A DNA stretch of 64,000 nt from an uncultured Roseicyclus sp. (lineage in GTDB: Bacteria; Pseudomonadota; Alphaproteobacteria; Rhodobacterales; Rhodobacteraceae). Both the position numbers and the translations under genes were made by a program. The stretch lies in the NCBI GenBank assembly GCA_947491935.1, contig CANLLF010000003.1, positions 434,001-498,000 on the forward strand, read 5' to 3'. This document shows, piece by piece, positions 44,796 to 53,448 of this stretch; the first letter of the stretch is position 1; every line of letters starts with the position of its first letter. The notes beneath the pieces are model-generated. The model saw nothing but the letters and a program-made list of their open reading frames with translations, was not told the origin of the DNA and searched no databases.

Positions 44796-45938
44796 ATGAC
44801 TGACACTGCTTCTGCCGCTTCCGCCTATCCCAACCCTCTTCCGCGCTGGGTGCCCGAGGCCACGCAGCAGTACCTTGCTCATGTGGCCGCCGGCCGCTCG
44901 CTCAGAGACATTGCAAAGACAACGGGGCAGGCCCCCTCCACCATCTGTCGGCGGGTCCGTCAGATCGAAGCGCGGCGCGACGACCCGCTGGTGGATGAGG
45001 CCCTCAGCACACTGGCCGAGACAGCCAGCGCACCTCGCGATCACACCATAGCCATTTGCAAGGAGACCTGGCGCATGACGGCCCCAATACGGACGCCACT
45101 GGACGACGAATCACTCATCACCCGCGAGGCGCGCCGCATCTTGCGCCGCCTGTGCGAAACCGGGGCGGTTCTGGCAGTGGCCCAGGATATGGACAAGGCG
45201 GTTGTCCTGCGGGAAGGCCCCGACGGGGACCAAACGCGTACCGCGGTGCTGGATCGCCGCATCGCCCAGGCCTTTGCAGTAAAGGACTGGATTTCCTGCC
45301 TCAAACAGGGCCGCATCGCGCGCTACGGGATCACGGGGGCCGGTAAATCGGCGCTGAAGCGGCTTCTGGAGGAAGACCGCAAGCGCCGTCTGGGCAATGC
45401 GGGCTTTGCCGAGGCGCACAGCCCCTTCCAGGGCCAGCATGCGACCTGGGGCAAGCGCAATGTGTCCGGCGAAAACGGGGCCAAGACGACCTTGCGGGTC
45501 AACCTGGCGGAATGCCCTCTGGCGGGCCTTGCCCGCCGCAAGGGGCCGGATGGCAAACCGTTCCTGAACATGGAGCTTGTGCAGGCCGGTGAGCGCCTGC
45601 GCGAAGATTTCGAACGCGCTCAGATGGGTCCGCGCGTGGGTCAGAACTGGGACAGGTTCCTGACCGGCGGCGATCGCGGCGGTTTCCTTACGGATGGGGG
45701 CATTGGCGAAGGCCCGCTTGATGCGCGTAAACGCGTATCCGAGGCGCTGGATGCCTTGGGGCCGGGGCTGGGGGATGTCGTGATGCGGGTCTGCTGTTTC
45801 CTCGAAGGGCTCGAATGCGCCGAAAAGCGCCTTGGATGGTCGGCGCGGTCGGGCAAGGTTGTCCTCAAGATCGGATTGCAGCGCCTGTTGCAGCACTACG
45901 AAGATCGCTACGGCTTCGTACCGGCCCTCAAGGACTGA
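44796..45938 (+). CDS. GafA-like DUF6456 helix-turn-helix regulator (gene transfer agent activator candidate)
   Basis: This 380-residue protein combines an N-terminal helix-turn-helix (residues about 26-58, LAHVAAGRSLRDIAKTTGQAPSTICRRVRQIE), a second winged-helix-like segment (155-191, DRRIAQAFAVKDWISCLKQGRIARYGITGAGKSALKRLL) and a DUF6456-type C-terminus (about 239-378). That order resembles R. capsulatus GafA, the direct activator of gene transfer agent genes, or a fusion of Caulobacter GafY and GafZ. The name is inferred from domain content and the DUF6477 neighbour. GAGG lies 9 bases before the ATG. A terminator follows at 46025. Confidence 0.75.
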   Translation: MTDTASAASAYPNPLPRWVPEATQQYLAHVAAGRSLRDIAKTTGQAPSTICRRVRQIEARRDDPLVDEALSTLAETASAPRDHTIAICKETWRMTAPIRTPLDDESLITREARRILRRLCETGAVLAVAQDMDKAVVLREGPDGDQTRTAVLDRRIAQAFAVKDWISCLKQGRIARYGITGAGKSALKRLLEEDRKRRLGNAGFAEAHSPFQGQHATWGKRNVSGENGAKTTLRVNLAECPLAGLARRKGPDGKPFLNMELVQAGERLREDFERAQMGPRVGQNWDRFLTGGDRGGFLTDGGIGEGPLDARKRVSEALDALGPGLGDVVMRVCCFLEGLECAEKRLGWSARSGKVVLKIGLQRLLQHYEDRYGFVPALKD

Positions 45939-46024
45939 TCCGTCATATCGGGACAATGGCGGCAGCCGCCAGGGTAAGCTGCTGATCGGCTTTCTGCGAA
46001 GACAATTGCAGGCAAAACTGAATG

Positions 46025-46053
46025 GCCGGGGTGGCGCGATGCCCCGGCTTTTT
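46025..46053 (+). terminator. Intrinsic terminator of the GafA-like gene
   Basis: A perfect 7-bp stem, GCCGGGG and CCCCGGC, encloses a 10-base loop and is followed by TTTTT. It lies 86 bases after the stop. Confidence 0.75.
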
Positions 46054-46186
46054 GCCGCGGCAGAGGGCGTCGCGAGTTGCCTCGGGTCGGGTCGACGGGG
46101 AACGAAACAGTTTGTTGACGCGTTGATTTGCCAGGTCCCGGGGCACGCCGGGACCGCTTCATCTTCATCCGATAAGGAATGACACG

Positions 46187-46816
46187 ATGCATATCACCGC
46201 ACGCACGATTCGAACCACTGCGACAGGTCTGGCAACCTGCGCCGCCCTGACCGGGACAGCCGTCCAGGCTCAGCCCATTGTGGACCTTGAACAATGTCAG
46301 GAGCTTTTGACCATTGATCAGACACTGCTGAGACCGGAGGTGCAGGCGGCCTGTATCGCCATTTTCTCCGACGCCGGAATGTCGGCTGAAGTGGCTGCGA
46401 TGGAAGACCTTGTTCCCGGCGACACGACAGAGGGCGGCGCCGCCGCTGTTGATGCAGAGGTGGAGAATCCCGCTGGCGATGGCGGCATCGCGGATGTTGA
46501 AGCCGACGCCATCGGCGATGATGGCGAGCTTCTGGATGTCGATGCCGATGTCGCCGATGGAGGCGTCGCGGATGTCGAGGCCGATGTCGGATCCGATGGC
46601 GTGACCGCAGACGCGGACGCTGCCGGTGAAGATGCGGTGACGGCTGGCGTCGCCGATGATGGCACCGCGGTTGATGCCGAAGGGAATCCTCTGGTCGACG
46701 CCGAAGTGCTGGGTGAGGACGACGCTGAGGGAACGGTGGCCGATGCCACCGCCAACGATGACGGAGTGGATGTCGGCGTCGGTGGCGAGGATGGCGTATC
46801 GGTTTCAGCGCCCTAA
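46187..46816 (+). CDS. Secreted acidic repeat protein of unknown function
   Basis: The 209-residue protein has a signal peptide (TARTIRTTATGLATCAALTGTAVQAQ, cleavage near residue 28) followed by a short region with two cysteines (about residues 37 and 56), EQCQELLTIDQTLLRPEVQAACIAIF. The last 130 residues are very acidic and almost wholly Asp, Ala, Gly, Val and Glu. They contain repeated units such as ADVEAD and DVDADVAD that resemble calcium-binding or low-complexity envelope proteins. No family is known to me. AAGGA precedes the ATG, and a strong terminator follows directly. Confidence 0.7.
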   Translation: MHITARTIRTTATGLATCAALTGTAVQAQPIVDLEQCQELLTIDQTLLRPEVQAACIAIFSDAGMSAEVAAMEDLVPGDTTEGGAAAVDAEVENPAGDGGIADVEADAIGDDGELLDVDADVADGGVADVEADVGSDGVTADADAAGEDAVTAGVADDGTAVDAEGNPLVDAEVLGEDDAEGTVADATANDDGVDVGVGGEDGVSVSAP

Positions 46817-46840
46817 GGCGGCAATGATTGGTTAGGTAGG

Positions 46841-46871
46841 GGGAGGCGCGATGATTGCGCCTCCCTTTTTT
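46841..46871 (+). terminator. Intrinsic terminator of the acidic secreted protein gene
   Basis: A perfect 9-bp stem, GGGAGGCGC and GCGCCTCCC, closes a 7-base loop and is followed by six T residues. It begins 25 bases after the stop. Confidence 0.85.
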
Positions 46872-47003
46872 GGCCCAACCACTATTCCCGCCCACCGGCG
46901 CGGGTTGCATCGGGTGCAACCCGGCTGTGCCGTTTCCCAAGGGTGACGTAACGCCTTCGAAGCGCTACATACTCGGTAACGACATGGCCGGAGCTTGACC
47001 GAA

Positions 47004-47957
47004 ATGCGCGATCTGAAGATCCCCGAACAGCGCCACCCCGAAAAGGCGCGCCGCCCGGACAATCCTCAGCCCAAAAAGCCGTCCTGGATTCGCGTTAAGG
47101 CCCCCGTGGGGGAAGGCTACAAATCCACCGCCAAGATCATGCGCGATCACAAGCTGACGACCGTATGTGAAGAGGCTGGCTGCCCCAATGTCGGCGAATG
47201 CTGGTCCCAGGGCCACGCCACGATGATGATCATGGGCGAGGTTTGTACGCGGGCCTGCACCTTTTGCAACATCGCCACCGGCAAACCGCCGGAGCCGCTT
47301 GATGCGTTTGAGCCGGGCCGGGTGGCCGACGCCGTCCAGAAACTTGGCCTCAAGCACGTGGTCATCACATCGGTGGACCGTGATGATGTCTCCGATGGTG
47401 GGGCCGAGCATTTCGCCCAGACGATCCGCGCCATTCGCCACCGCGCCCCTGGCACCACAATCGAGATCCTGACGCCCGATTTCATCAAGGCCCCTGATGA
47501 GGTTCTGAATATCGTGGTGCAGGCCAAGCCCGACGTCTTCAACCACAACCTCGAAACGGTACCCGGCCTCTACCCCGAGGTCCGCCCCGGCGCGCGCTAT
47601 TTCCACTCGCTGCGCCTGTTGCAGCGGGTCAAGGAACAGGATCCCACGATCTTCACCAAATCCGGCATCATGGTGGGGCTCGGCGAAGACCGTCAGGCGG
47701 TCATGCAGGTGATGGATGATATGCGCGCCGCCGATATCGATTTCCTGACCATCGGCCAGTACTTGCAACCGACGCCGAAACACCACGCGGTGGACCGGTT
47801 CGTGACGCCCGAGGAATTTGCCGGATATGAGAAGGCCGCCTGGGGCAAGGGCTTCCTCATGGTGTCGGCGACGCCACTCACGCGCTCGTCCTACCATGCG
47901 GGCGATGATTTCGCGCGGCTGCGCGACAACAGGCTTGCAAAGCTCGGCCACGCCTAA
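47004..47957 (+). CDS. lipA: Lipoyl synthase
   Basis: LipA is a radical SAM enzyme that inserts two sulfur atoms into octanoyl groups on lipoate-dependent enzymes. The 317-residue protein shows both clusters: the N-terminal auxiliary cluster [12 protein letters not shown], and the radical SAM motif [13 protein letters not shown]. Length is typical. A TTG at 46995 lies only one base from the GGAG site, so the ATG at 47004 (10 bases away) is preferred. Stands between a terminator and the Sel1 gene. Confidence 0.96.
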   Translation: MRDLKIPEQRHPEKARRPDNPQPKKPSWIRVKAPVGEGYKSTAKIMRDHKLTTVCEEAGCPNVGECWSQGHATMMIMGEVCTRACTFCNIATGKPPEPLDAFEPGRVADAVQKLGLKHVVITSVDRDDVSDGGAEHFAQTIRAIRHRAPGTTIEILTPDFIKAPDEVLNIVVQAKPDVFNHNLETVPGLYPEVRPGARYFHSLRLLQRVKEQDPTIFTKSGIMVGLGEDRQAVMQVMDDMRAADIDFLTIGQYLQPTPKHHAVDRFVTPEEFAGYEKAAWGKGFLMVSATPLTRSSYHAGDDFARLRDNRLAKLGHA

Positions 47958-48043
47958 GGAAAACCGGACTTCGCCCCGCGGCGATGCTGCGCTAGGCTCG
48001 GCGGGAACCCCATTCGTCCCCCCTTGCCGATAGGTGTCCGTCA

Positions 48044-49414
48044 ATGATCCGCCCCCAGAATTGCATCCTGGCCACTGGCCTTGCCCTTTGTCTCGCCCTG
48101 CCGCTGGCGGCCCAGACCGTGGACGATGCACGTGCGGCCTACAGGGCCGATGATTTCGCCCGCGCCGTTGAGATCGCCCGGCCATTGGCCGATGCCGGGA
48201 ACCCCGATGCGATCAACCTGATGGCGACCATGTTCGAAGACGGAGTGGGCGGCTTGCCGCGGGATGAGGCCCAGGCGCTCGCGCTGTACACCCAGGCGGC
48301 CGAACTTGGCTCCGCCGCCGGGCTGAACAACCTTGGCCGCATCTATCACCACGGCTCGCTGGGGCAGGCGGTGGATGCGCCCCGCGCCGAACAGCTCTAT
48401 TTGCAAGCCATCGAGGGCGGCAGCCAATTTGGCCAGAACAACTACGCCCTGCTTCTGGAAAGCGGTCTTCTGGGCCCACCCGATTGGGGGCGCATCGTGC
48501 AGCTCTACGAATCTGCGGCGGATCGGGATGAGCCGAATGCGGCCGCCAACCTTGCCAATCTCTACCTCAATGGCCGCGAGGGCCTTCCAGTTGATGATGT
48601 GCTGGCCCGTCAATGGGCCGAACGGGCCGTGCAGTTGGACAATGCCCGCGGGATGCGGCTCCTTGGCTACATGCTGGAATTCGGCCTGGGCGGGCCCGAG
48701 GATGTGCCACGCGCCATCGCGATGTACCAACGCTCTTTCGATCTGGGCGATGGTGCGGCGGCCAACGATCTGGGTCTGCTCTATGCTTACGGGGCGACCG
48801 GCGTGCCCGCGAACCGGGTGACTGCGGCCACCTGGTTCGAGCGCGGCATCGCGTTGCAGGATACCTGGTCCCACGTGAACATGGCCGATCTGTTGGTGGA
48901 TGGAGAGCCGGACGTGCCCGATAACGGGGTACGTGCGCGTGCTCTGTTCGGGTTTGCCCACGAGGCGGGCAATCTCGACGCCTCGGTGCAACTGTCTTAC
49001 CTGCATTGGGACGGTGTTGGCGGTCCGGTCGATTACGACACGGCGCGCAGCCTGCTGACCTATGCCTCCGAAGAGGGTGACATCGGCGCGATGAACGATC
49101 TGGGCGTGATGTTGCAGCAGGGATTGGGCGGCCCGGTCGATATCTTTGGGGCAGCCCATCTTTATCAACGCGCGGCGGAGCGTGGGCATACACTCGGCGC
49201 CCAGAACCTCGCCTATATCCTGATCGACACAACCAAAGCGCCCGCCGACCCGGTGGAAGGGCTGGCCTGGTGCTATTTCAGCTCGGAGCGCGAGGAGAGC
49301 CGCGAGACGCAACTGGAGTATCGCCAGAATTGCTCGGATATCGCCCAAGACCTACCGGAGGCCGACCGACGGGCGGCGATTGCCCGCAGCATCGAGTTGT
49401 TGGCGCAGTTCTAG
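48044..49414 (+). CDS. Sel1-like repeat protein, secreted
   Basis: The 456-residue protein starts with a signal peptide (CILATGLALCLALPLAAQ, cleavage near residue 24). It then consists of about ten Sel1-type repeats of 36 residues: for example, AINLMATMFEDGVGGLPRDEAQALALYTQAAELGSAAGLNNLGRIYHHG and AMNDLGVMLQQGLGGPVDIFGAAHLYQRAAERG. Such proteins act as periplasmic scaffolds or in signalling. A specific partner cannot be named. It is followed by the large inverted repeat at 49466. Confidence 0.88.
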   Translation: MIRPQNCILATGLALCLALPLAAQTVDDARAAYRADDFARAVEIARPLADAGNPDAINLMATMFEDGVGGLPRDEAQALALYTQAAELGSAAGLNNLGRIYHHGSLGQAVDAPRAEQLYLQAIEGGSQFGQNNYALLLESGLLGPPDWGRIVQLYESAADRDEPNAAANLANLYLNGREGLPVDDVLARQWAERAVQLDNARGMRLLGYMLEFGLGGPEDVPRAIAMYQRSFDLGDGAAANDLGLLYAYGATGVPANRVTAATWFERGIALQDTWSHVNMADLLVDGEPDVPDNGVRARALFGFAHEAGNLDASVQLSYLHWDGVGGPVDYDTARSLLTYASEEGDIGAMNDLGVMLQQGLGGPVDIFGAAHLYQRAAERGHTLGAQNLAYILIDTTKAPADPVEGLAWCYFSSEREESRETQLEYRQNCSDIAQDLPEADRRAAIARSIELLAQF

Positions 49415-49465
49415 GGAGGCCCCTATTTCGCGGGCGTGACCCCCATCCGGAACCCGCCCCGATGT

Positions 49466-49563
49466 CGGCCACGCAGCGCTGCTAGATCGGGGCAATGACG
49501 AAGTAAGTGTCGCCAGGACCGCCTTGCCTCACCGTGCCCCGATCTAGCAGCGCTGCGTGGCCG
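49466..49563. repeat. 29-base perfect inverted repeat (40-base spacer) between convergent genes
   Basis: Arms 49466-49494 and 49535-49563 are exact reverse complements, 29 bases each, starting CGGCCACGCAGCGCTGC. Each arm also contains the 10-base palindrome GCAGCGCTGC. The spacer is 40 bases. It lies 51 bases after the Sel1 stop and 5 bases from the cytochrome stop. No U-tract follows on either strand. It could form a cruciform, act as a bidirectional termination structure, or be a residue of a small mobile element. I see no flanking target duplication. Confidence 0.9.
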
Positions 49564-49568
49564 GCCCG

Positions 49569-50468
49569 TTAAGGTGCGGTATCTGACGGGGGCAGGCGGC
49601 CAAGATAGGCCGCGATGGCCGCACGGTCCGCTTCATCGAGATTGGCCAGATTCGCAATGACCGACCGCATATGCCCCCCCGCGGCGTCGAATGTCGGGGT
49701 AAAACCGTCATTGAGATAGGCCGCGATTTCATCGGCGGACCAATCCAGTTCATCGGGGGTCAGCGCCGGGATCGTCCCTCGGCCGGTGAGTGCGGGGGCG
49801 CCTTGCAACCACCGGCTGCGATCCACGGCCCCCAAGGCGCCGCGCGGCGTATGGCATTCGCCGCAATGGGCCAGTGCCTCAGACAGATAGCGCCCCCGCG
49901 CCTCTTCTTCGGTCAGATCACTGGTCACGACAAACTCATCGCGCAGATAAAGCACGTTCCAAAGCCCCACCGCCCGGCGGATCGAAAACGGAAATCCGAC
50001 ATCATGGGGCAGGGAGGCCTGATCGGAGGCCGGAAGCGTCTGCATGAAGGCGAAGAGATCCGCCAGATCCTGACGATCCGCCAGCCGATATGCCGTATAA
50101 GGGAAGGCGGGGTAATAGTGCTGACCCTCGGGGCTGATCCCGTTTTGCATCGCGGTCAGGAATTGCGCTAGGGACCAATCGCCGATCCCTTGGGTTGGAT
50201 CCGGCGAAATGTTGGGCGCGCGGAACGTCCCGAAATCACTGGGAAAGGCCTGCCCGCCGCCAAGTATCAATCGCGCCTCGCCGCTGGCATCTTCCGCCGC
50301 ATGGCAAGACGCGCAGCCACCCGCCCAGAAGACCGCTTCCCCGGCCGCCGCGTCACCGGTCAGCGCCGCCACCTCATCGTCGGTAATATGAACGGGTCGG
50401 GTCAGCACCCAGCCGGCGGATGCCCCAATTGTGGCCAACAGGATGATCGCGCGAACCAATCGGCGCAT
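49569..50468 (-). CDS. Di-heme c-type cytochrome, membrane-anchored
   Basis: The 299-residue protein has an N-terminal hydrophobic segment (VRAIILLATIGASAGWVLT) and two heme-binding sites, CASCH (52-56) and CGECH (202-206), giving two cytochrome c domains of the type found as electron-accepting subunits of alcohol or aldehyde dehydrogenases. Met ligands could be supplied by segments such as GGHMRSV. It lies downstream of the cytochrome c' gene and shares its strand with a 73-base gap, so the two likely form one unit. CcmI in the window is needed for their heme attachment. Confidence 0.88.
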   Translation of the reverse strand: MRRLVRAIILLATIGASAGWVLTRPVHITDDEVAALTGDAAAGEAVFWAGGCASCHAAEDASGEARLILGGGQAFPSDFGTFRAPNISPDPTQGIGDWSLAQFLTAMQNGISPEGQHYYPAFPYTAYRLADRQDLADLFAFMQTLPASDQASLPHDVGFPFSIRRAVGLWNVLYLRDEFVVTSDLTEEEARGRYLSEALAHCGECHTPRGALGAVDRSRWLQGAPALTGRGTIPALTPDELDWSADEIAAYLNDGFTPTFDAAGGHMRSVIANLANLDEADRAAIAAYLGRLPPSDTAP

Positions 50469-50541
50469 AACATATCCTTCGCTGAGGATGGGCAGGCGGC
50501 GCAGATCCGGCGTCGCCCGGTCTCAGGACGCGAAGACGCCG

Positions 50542-51015
50542 TTACTCTTCGGCCCTGTAATCGTCGTGGCAATCGCCACAGGCGGCCCCGACCGGGCCAA
50601 GCGATGCGCGCATCGGGTCAAGCCCGTCGCCCGCCACTTCCGCAAGCGCCGCGGCGCCTTCACCGAACCGACCCCAGATTGCAATCACCTGGCTGCCCTC
50701 TTCCCAGATCGCGGGCAGGGCGCGGGTGCCTTCGATGCTTTCATTGTCGGTGCCGGGCACCCAGTGGAACCGCTGGTCGATCTGCGACATCGTCAGCAGG
50801 TTGTTGGCCGCCGCCTGGGCGGTTTCGGCATCGTAGTCCGTATTGCCGCGCGCCATCTGGCCCAACACACCAATGTTCAGCGCCATGATCTGGAATTGCC
50901 CCTGGCGGGCGGTCACGGCCGGATTTTGCTCCTGGGCAGTGGCCGTCAGGGGCAGGGACGACAGGGCAATGCCACCCATAAGGGCGGCGGTGATCAGAGT
51001 TCTGGGAAGGGACAT
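50542..51015 (-). CDS. Cytochrome c prime (c') type protein
   Basis: The 157-residue protein has a signal peptide (SLPRTLITAALMGGIALSSLPLTATA, cleavage before QEQ near residue 28) and a single heme site near the C-terminus, CGDCH (Cys146, Cys149, His150). That is the layout of four-helix-bundle cytochromes c', which often bind nitric oxide. ATG 51015 has GGAG 9 bases upstream, and a TTG at 51030 overlaps that site. The gene precedes the di-heme cytochrome. Confidence 0.88.
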   Translation of the reverse strand: MSLPRTLITAALMGGIALSSLPLTATAQEQNPAVTARQGQFQIMALNIGVLGQMARGNTDYDAETAQAAANNLLTMSQIDQRFHWVPGTDNESIEGTRALPAIWEEGSQVIAIWGRFGEGAAALAEVAGDGLDPMRASLGPVGAACGDCHDDYRAEE

Positions 51016-51184
51016 CGGCGATTTCTCCAAAGCTTTGGGTCAATTGGACATTCAGCACCAAGCGTAAACGGATGGAACCTAACGTCAACTCAAGTTGACG
51101 TGCGCTGATGCAGGGTGGGCGTGCACTTGCCGAAAAATCATCCGGCCCGCCAGTCACGATTCGACTCGAGGGCGCCCGATCCGC

Positions 51185-52153
51185 TCAGAACCGGAAGAAC
51201 GCCTCGACGCTCACCGCTTCTTCGGTAAAGGCACCCGCTGTGCTGAGGCCCGCACTCACCCCAATCCCAAATCCGGAGGCATGGGTGTATTCCGCCCCGA
51301 TACCAAGAAGTTCCTGCCCAAACGTCCCATCGGTCGCCTGATACCTTGTGTAATCTGCCCCTATGGCGAGCCCGTCGAGGCCTAGGACCTCTGGCGTGTA
51401 GCGCAGGCTGAGATCAACTGTGTTTGCTTCGCCCGGCGCAAATGCTGAATCGCCAAAAGATGCCTCAACAAACAGATCGAAGGCGCGGTAGCTCAGATTT
51501 ATCCCCGCATAGTACCGCTGCAAGCTTAAGACGGAGGGTATGTTCAGGTTTTCGGCTCCCACGCCAAGCCGGTAGCTCAGGCCAGCCGCCGTCATCCCAT
51601 CATACCAGGCGGCGACGGAATAGACCTCATAATCGGTGAACGGGTCATCGATAAACTGCGCGGCCGCCTCGAGATTGAATGCGCCCATCTGGCCCCGATA
51701 ACCGATGCCGATCATCGGCTCTTCATTATCATGTAGAATCCTACTGATCGAAGATTCTAGAATCAAGAATGCCAGCCTTTCCTCTATGAATTCTGAGTAT
51801 CCGATGCGGTCTTGCGGCCCAATATTGTCCGTTGGGGGCGGCAATACACCGACCCGAACCTCGTGGCCCGGCAAGAACTCGTAAAAGCCGTAATATGTGT
51901 AGGCGTCACGATAATTCTCGAAGAAGTCATGCGTAATGTCCGCACCAAACGCGAACCCGAAGCCGCCGCCGAATGTCAGTCGGCTGTCGATCTCGACATC
52001 GAAATAGTCAGCATCGTCCGTAAGTGAGGCTTCGAATTGTCCAAGTATGGCGTGACCGGAATACTCCAACGTGATCGCATCGAACGGCCCGGCCAAGGCC
52101 GGGACCGCCGAGAGAGAAAGCAATGCTACTGCCGAAACGGCTGTCCTGTACAT
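51185..52153 (-). CDS. Outer-membrane barrel protein (porin-like)
   Basis: The 322-residue protein has a signal peptide (AVSAVALLSLSAVPALAGP, cleavage near residue 21) and a beta-barrel pattern with alternating hydrophobic residues and aromatic girdle residues, ending in VEAFFRF with the terminal Phe that BAM recognises. No channel family is assigned. The middle third (about 51720-51990 on the plus strand) is noticeably AT-richer than its surroundings, a sign of possible acquisition or relaxed codon use. It is upstream of the cytochrome genes on the same strand, with a 169-base gap. Confidence 0.8.
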   Translation of the reverse strand: MYRTAVSAVALLSLSAVPALAGPFDAITLEYSGHAILGQFEASLTDDADYFDVEIDSRLTFGGGFGFAFGADITHDFFENYRDAYTYYGFYEFLPGHEVRVGVLPPPTDNIGPQDRIGYSEFIEERLAFLILESSISRILHDNEEPMIGIGYRGQMGAFNLEAAAQFIDDPFTDYEVYSVAAWYDGMTAAGLSYRLGVGAENLNIPSVLSLQRYYAGINLSYRAFDLFVEASFGDSAFAPGEANTVDLSLRYTPEVLGLDGLAIGADYTRYQATDGTFGQELLGIGAEYTHASGFGIGVSAGLSTAGAFTEEAVSVEAFFRF

Positions 52154-52285
52154 GAAGCGGCCCCATATTGTTTTGCGGAGACGCTACAGGAGGGGTTGCG
52201 TTCAATACCAGCCATCGAGCCCTCAAAGATCACGGCCAGCCATAAGCCAAAATAATGTCCGGCATCGCGCGGCGGGCAGCGCGCG

Positions 52286-52825
52286 TCACTCCGTAGGGGT
52301 GACCTTGCCGATATAGGGCAGGTTGCGGTTTCGTTGCGCGTAATCAATACCGTAGCCCACAACGAACTCATCGGGGATTTCGAAGCCGATCCAATCGGCG
52401 CGCATGTCCACCTCGCGCCGGGTGGGCTTGTCCAGCAGGGCAATCGTTTTCAACCGGGCCGGATCGCGCTGTTTCAGGAGGCCCACGACATGGTGCAGCG
52501 TGTGGCCGGTATCGACGATGTCTTCGACGACCAGAACGTCGCGCCCACCGATCTTGCCGCGCAGATCCTTCAGGATGCGCACCTCGCGGCTGCTTTCCAT
52601 CGAATTGCCGTAGCTTGACGCCTCAAGGAAATCCACCTCCACCGGCAGGTCGATCTCCCGCACCAGATCGGCGATGAACACGAAGGATCCGCGCAGCAGG
52701 CCCACCACCACCAACTTGTCGGTATCGGCGAACTCGGCCTCGATCTCGCGGGCAAGATCCTCGATCCGGGCGGCAATCGACTTGGCCGAGATCATTTGTT
52801 CAACAGTGTAACCCGGTTGCGCCAT
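52286..52825 (-). CDS. hpt: Hypoxanthine phosphoribosyltransferase
   Basis: The enzyme salvages hypoxanthine (and guanine) to IMP or GMP with PRPP. The 179-residue protein carries the PRPP loop [12 protein letters not shown] (residues about 99-110), [16 protein letters not shown], and the flexible-loop residues [10 protein letters not shown]. The ATG at 52825 follows GAGGGCGAA. Longer frames upstream cover the divergent gene and are not conserved. Length is typical. Confidence 0.94.
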   Translation of the reverse strand: MAQPGYTVEQMISAKSIAARIEDLAREIEAEFADTDKLVVVGLLRGSFVFIADLVREIDLPVEVDFLEASSYGNSMESSREVRILKDLRGKIGGRDVLVVEDIVDTGHTLHHVVGLLKQRDPARLKTIALLDKPTRREVDMRADWIGFEIPDEFVVGYGIDYAQRNRNLPYIGKVTPTE

Positions 52826-52909
52826 TTCGCCCTCACCTTGCGGTGATCCCTTGATTTCCCCCGTCGGGTTTATGACATGGACGCCAAAGGGAAAAGGTGA
52901 AAGGGGCCG

Positions 52910-53371
52910 ATGCCAAGCCATTCCGAAACCCGCGCGCTGCCGTATTCGGCGCGCCAGATGTATGATCTGGTGGCCGACGTCGAGCGCTACCCCGAGTTCA
53001 TTCCCTGGACCATCGCCACCCGCGTCCGGTCGGTCGAGCCGGTAGACGATCACGCCGTGATGCATGCCGACATGGTGGTGGGCTTCAAGATGTTCCGCGA
53101 AAAGTTCCTCAGCCGGGTGATGTTGTGGGAAGAGGAGTTGAGGATCGACACTGAATATGTCGACGGACCGTTCAAGCACCTGATCTCCAACTGGCGGTTC
53201 GAGGAGACGGAGACCGGCTGCAACGTGCATTTCCACGTGGATTTCGAGTTCAAGAACCGGCTGTTGCGCGGCGCGGCGGGGCTGTTCTTCATGGATGCCA
53301 TGCAACGCATTGTGCGGGCCTACGAGGCGCGCGCCGCCGACCTGTACGGACCCTCCGCCGCCAGCGCGTGA
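52910..53371 (+). CDS. Coq10/RatA-family START-domain protein
   Basis: This 153-residue protein has the SRPBCC (START-like) fold of the Coq10/RatA family: [25 protein letters not shown] at the N-terminus and [34 protein letters not shown] near the end. Bacterial members bind ubiquinone to help its use in respiration, and E. coli RatA was also reported as an anti-ribosome-association factor. The gene is divergent from hpt and convergent with amtB. Confidence 0.9.
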   Translation: MPSHSETRALPYSARQMYDLVADVERYPEFIPWTIATRVRSVEPVDDHAVMHADMVVGFKMFREKFLSRVMLWEEELRIDTEYVDGPFKHLISNWRFEETETGCNVHFHVDFEFKNRLLRGAAGLFFMDAMQRIVRAYEARAADLYGPSAASA

Positions 53372-53392
53372 CGCAAGATTACAACTCAAGCC

Positions 53393-53428
53393 AAAAAAAC
53401 ACCCGAAACCAGATGGTTCCGGGCGTTT
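53393..53428 (-). terminator. Terminator between coq10/ratA and amtB, strongest on the minus strand
   Basis: An imperfect stem of about 13 pairs (53399-53410 with 53415-53428, around AGAT) is followed on the minus strand by seven T residues (A-run at 53393-53399). On the plus strand the T-rich tail is weaker (GTTTCTTC). It should end amtB transcription and may also stop the convergent gene. Confidence 0.7.
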
Positions 53429-53448
53429 CTTCATTCTGTCTTTAGGCT

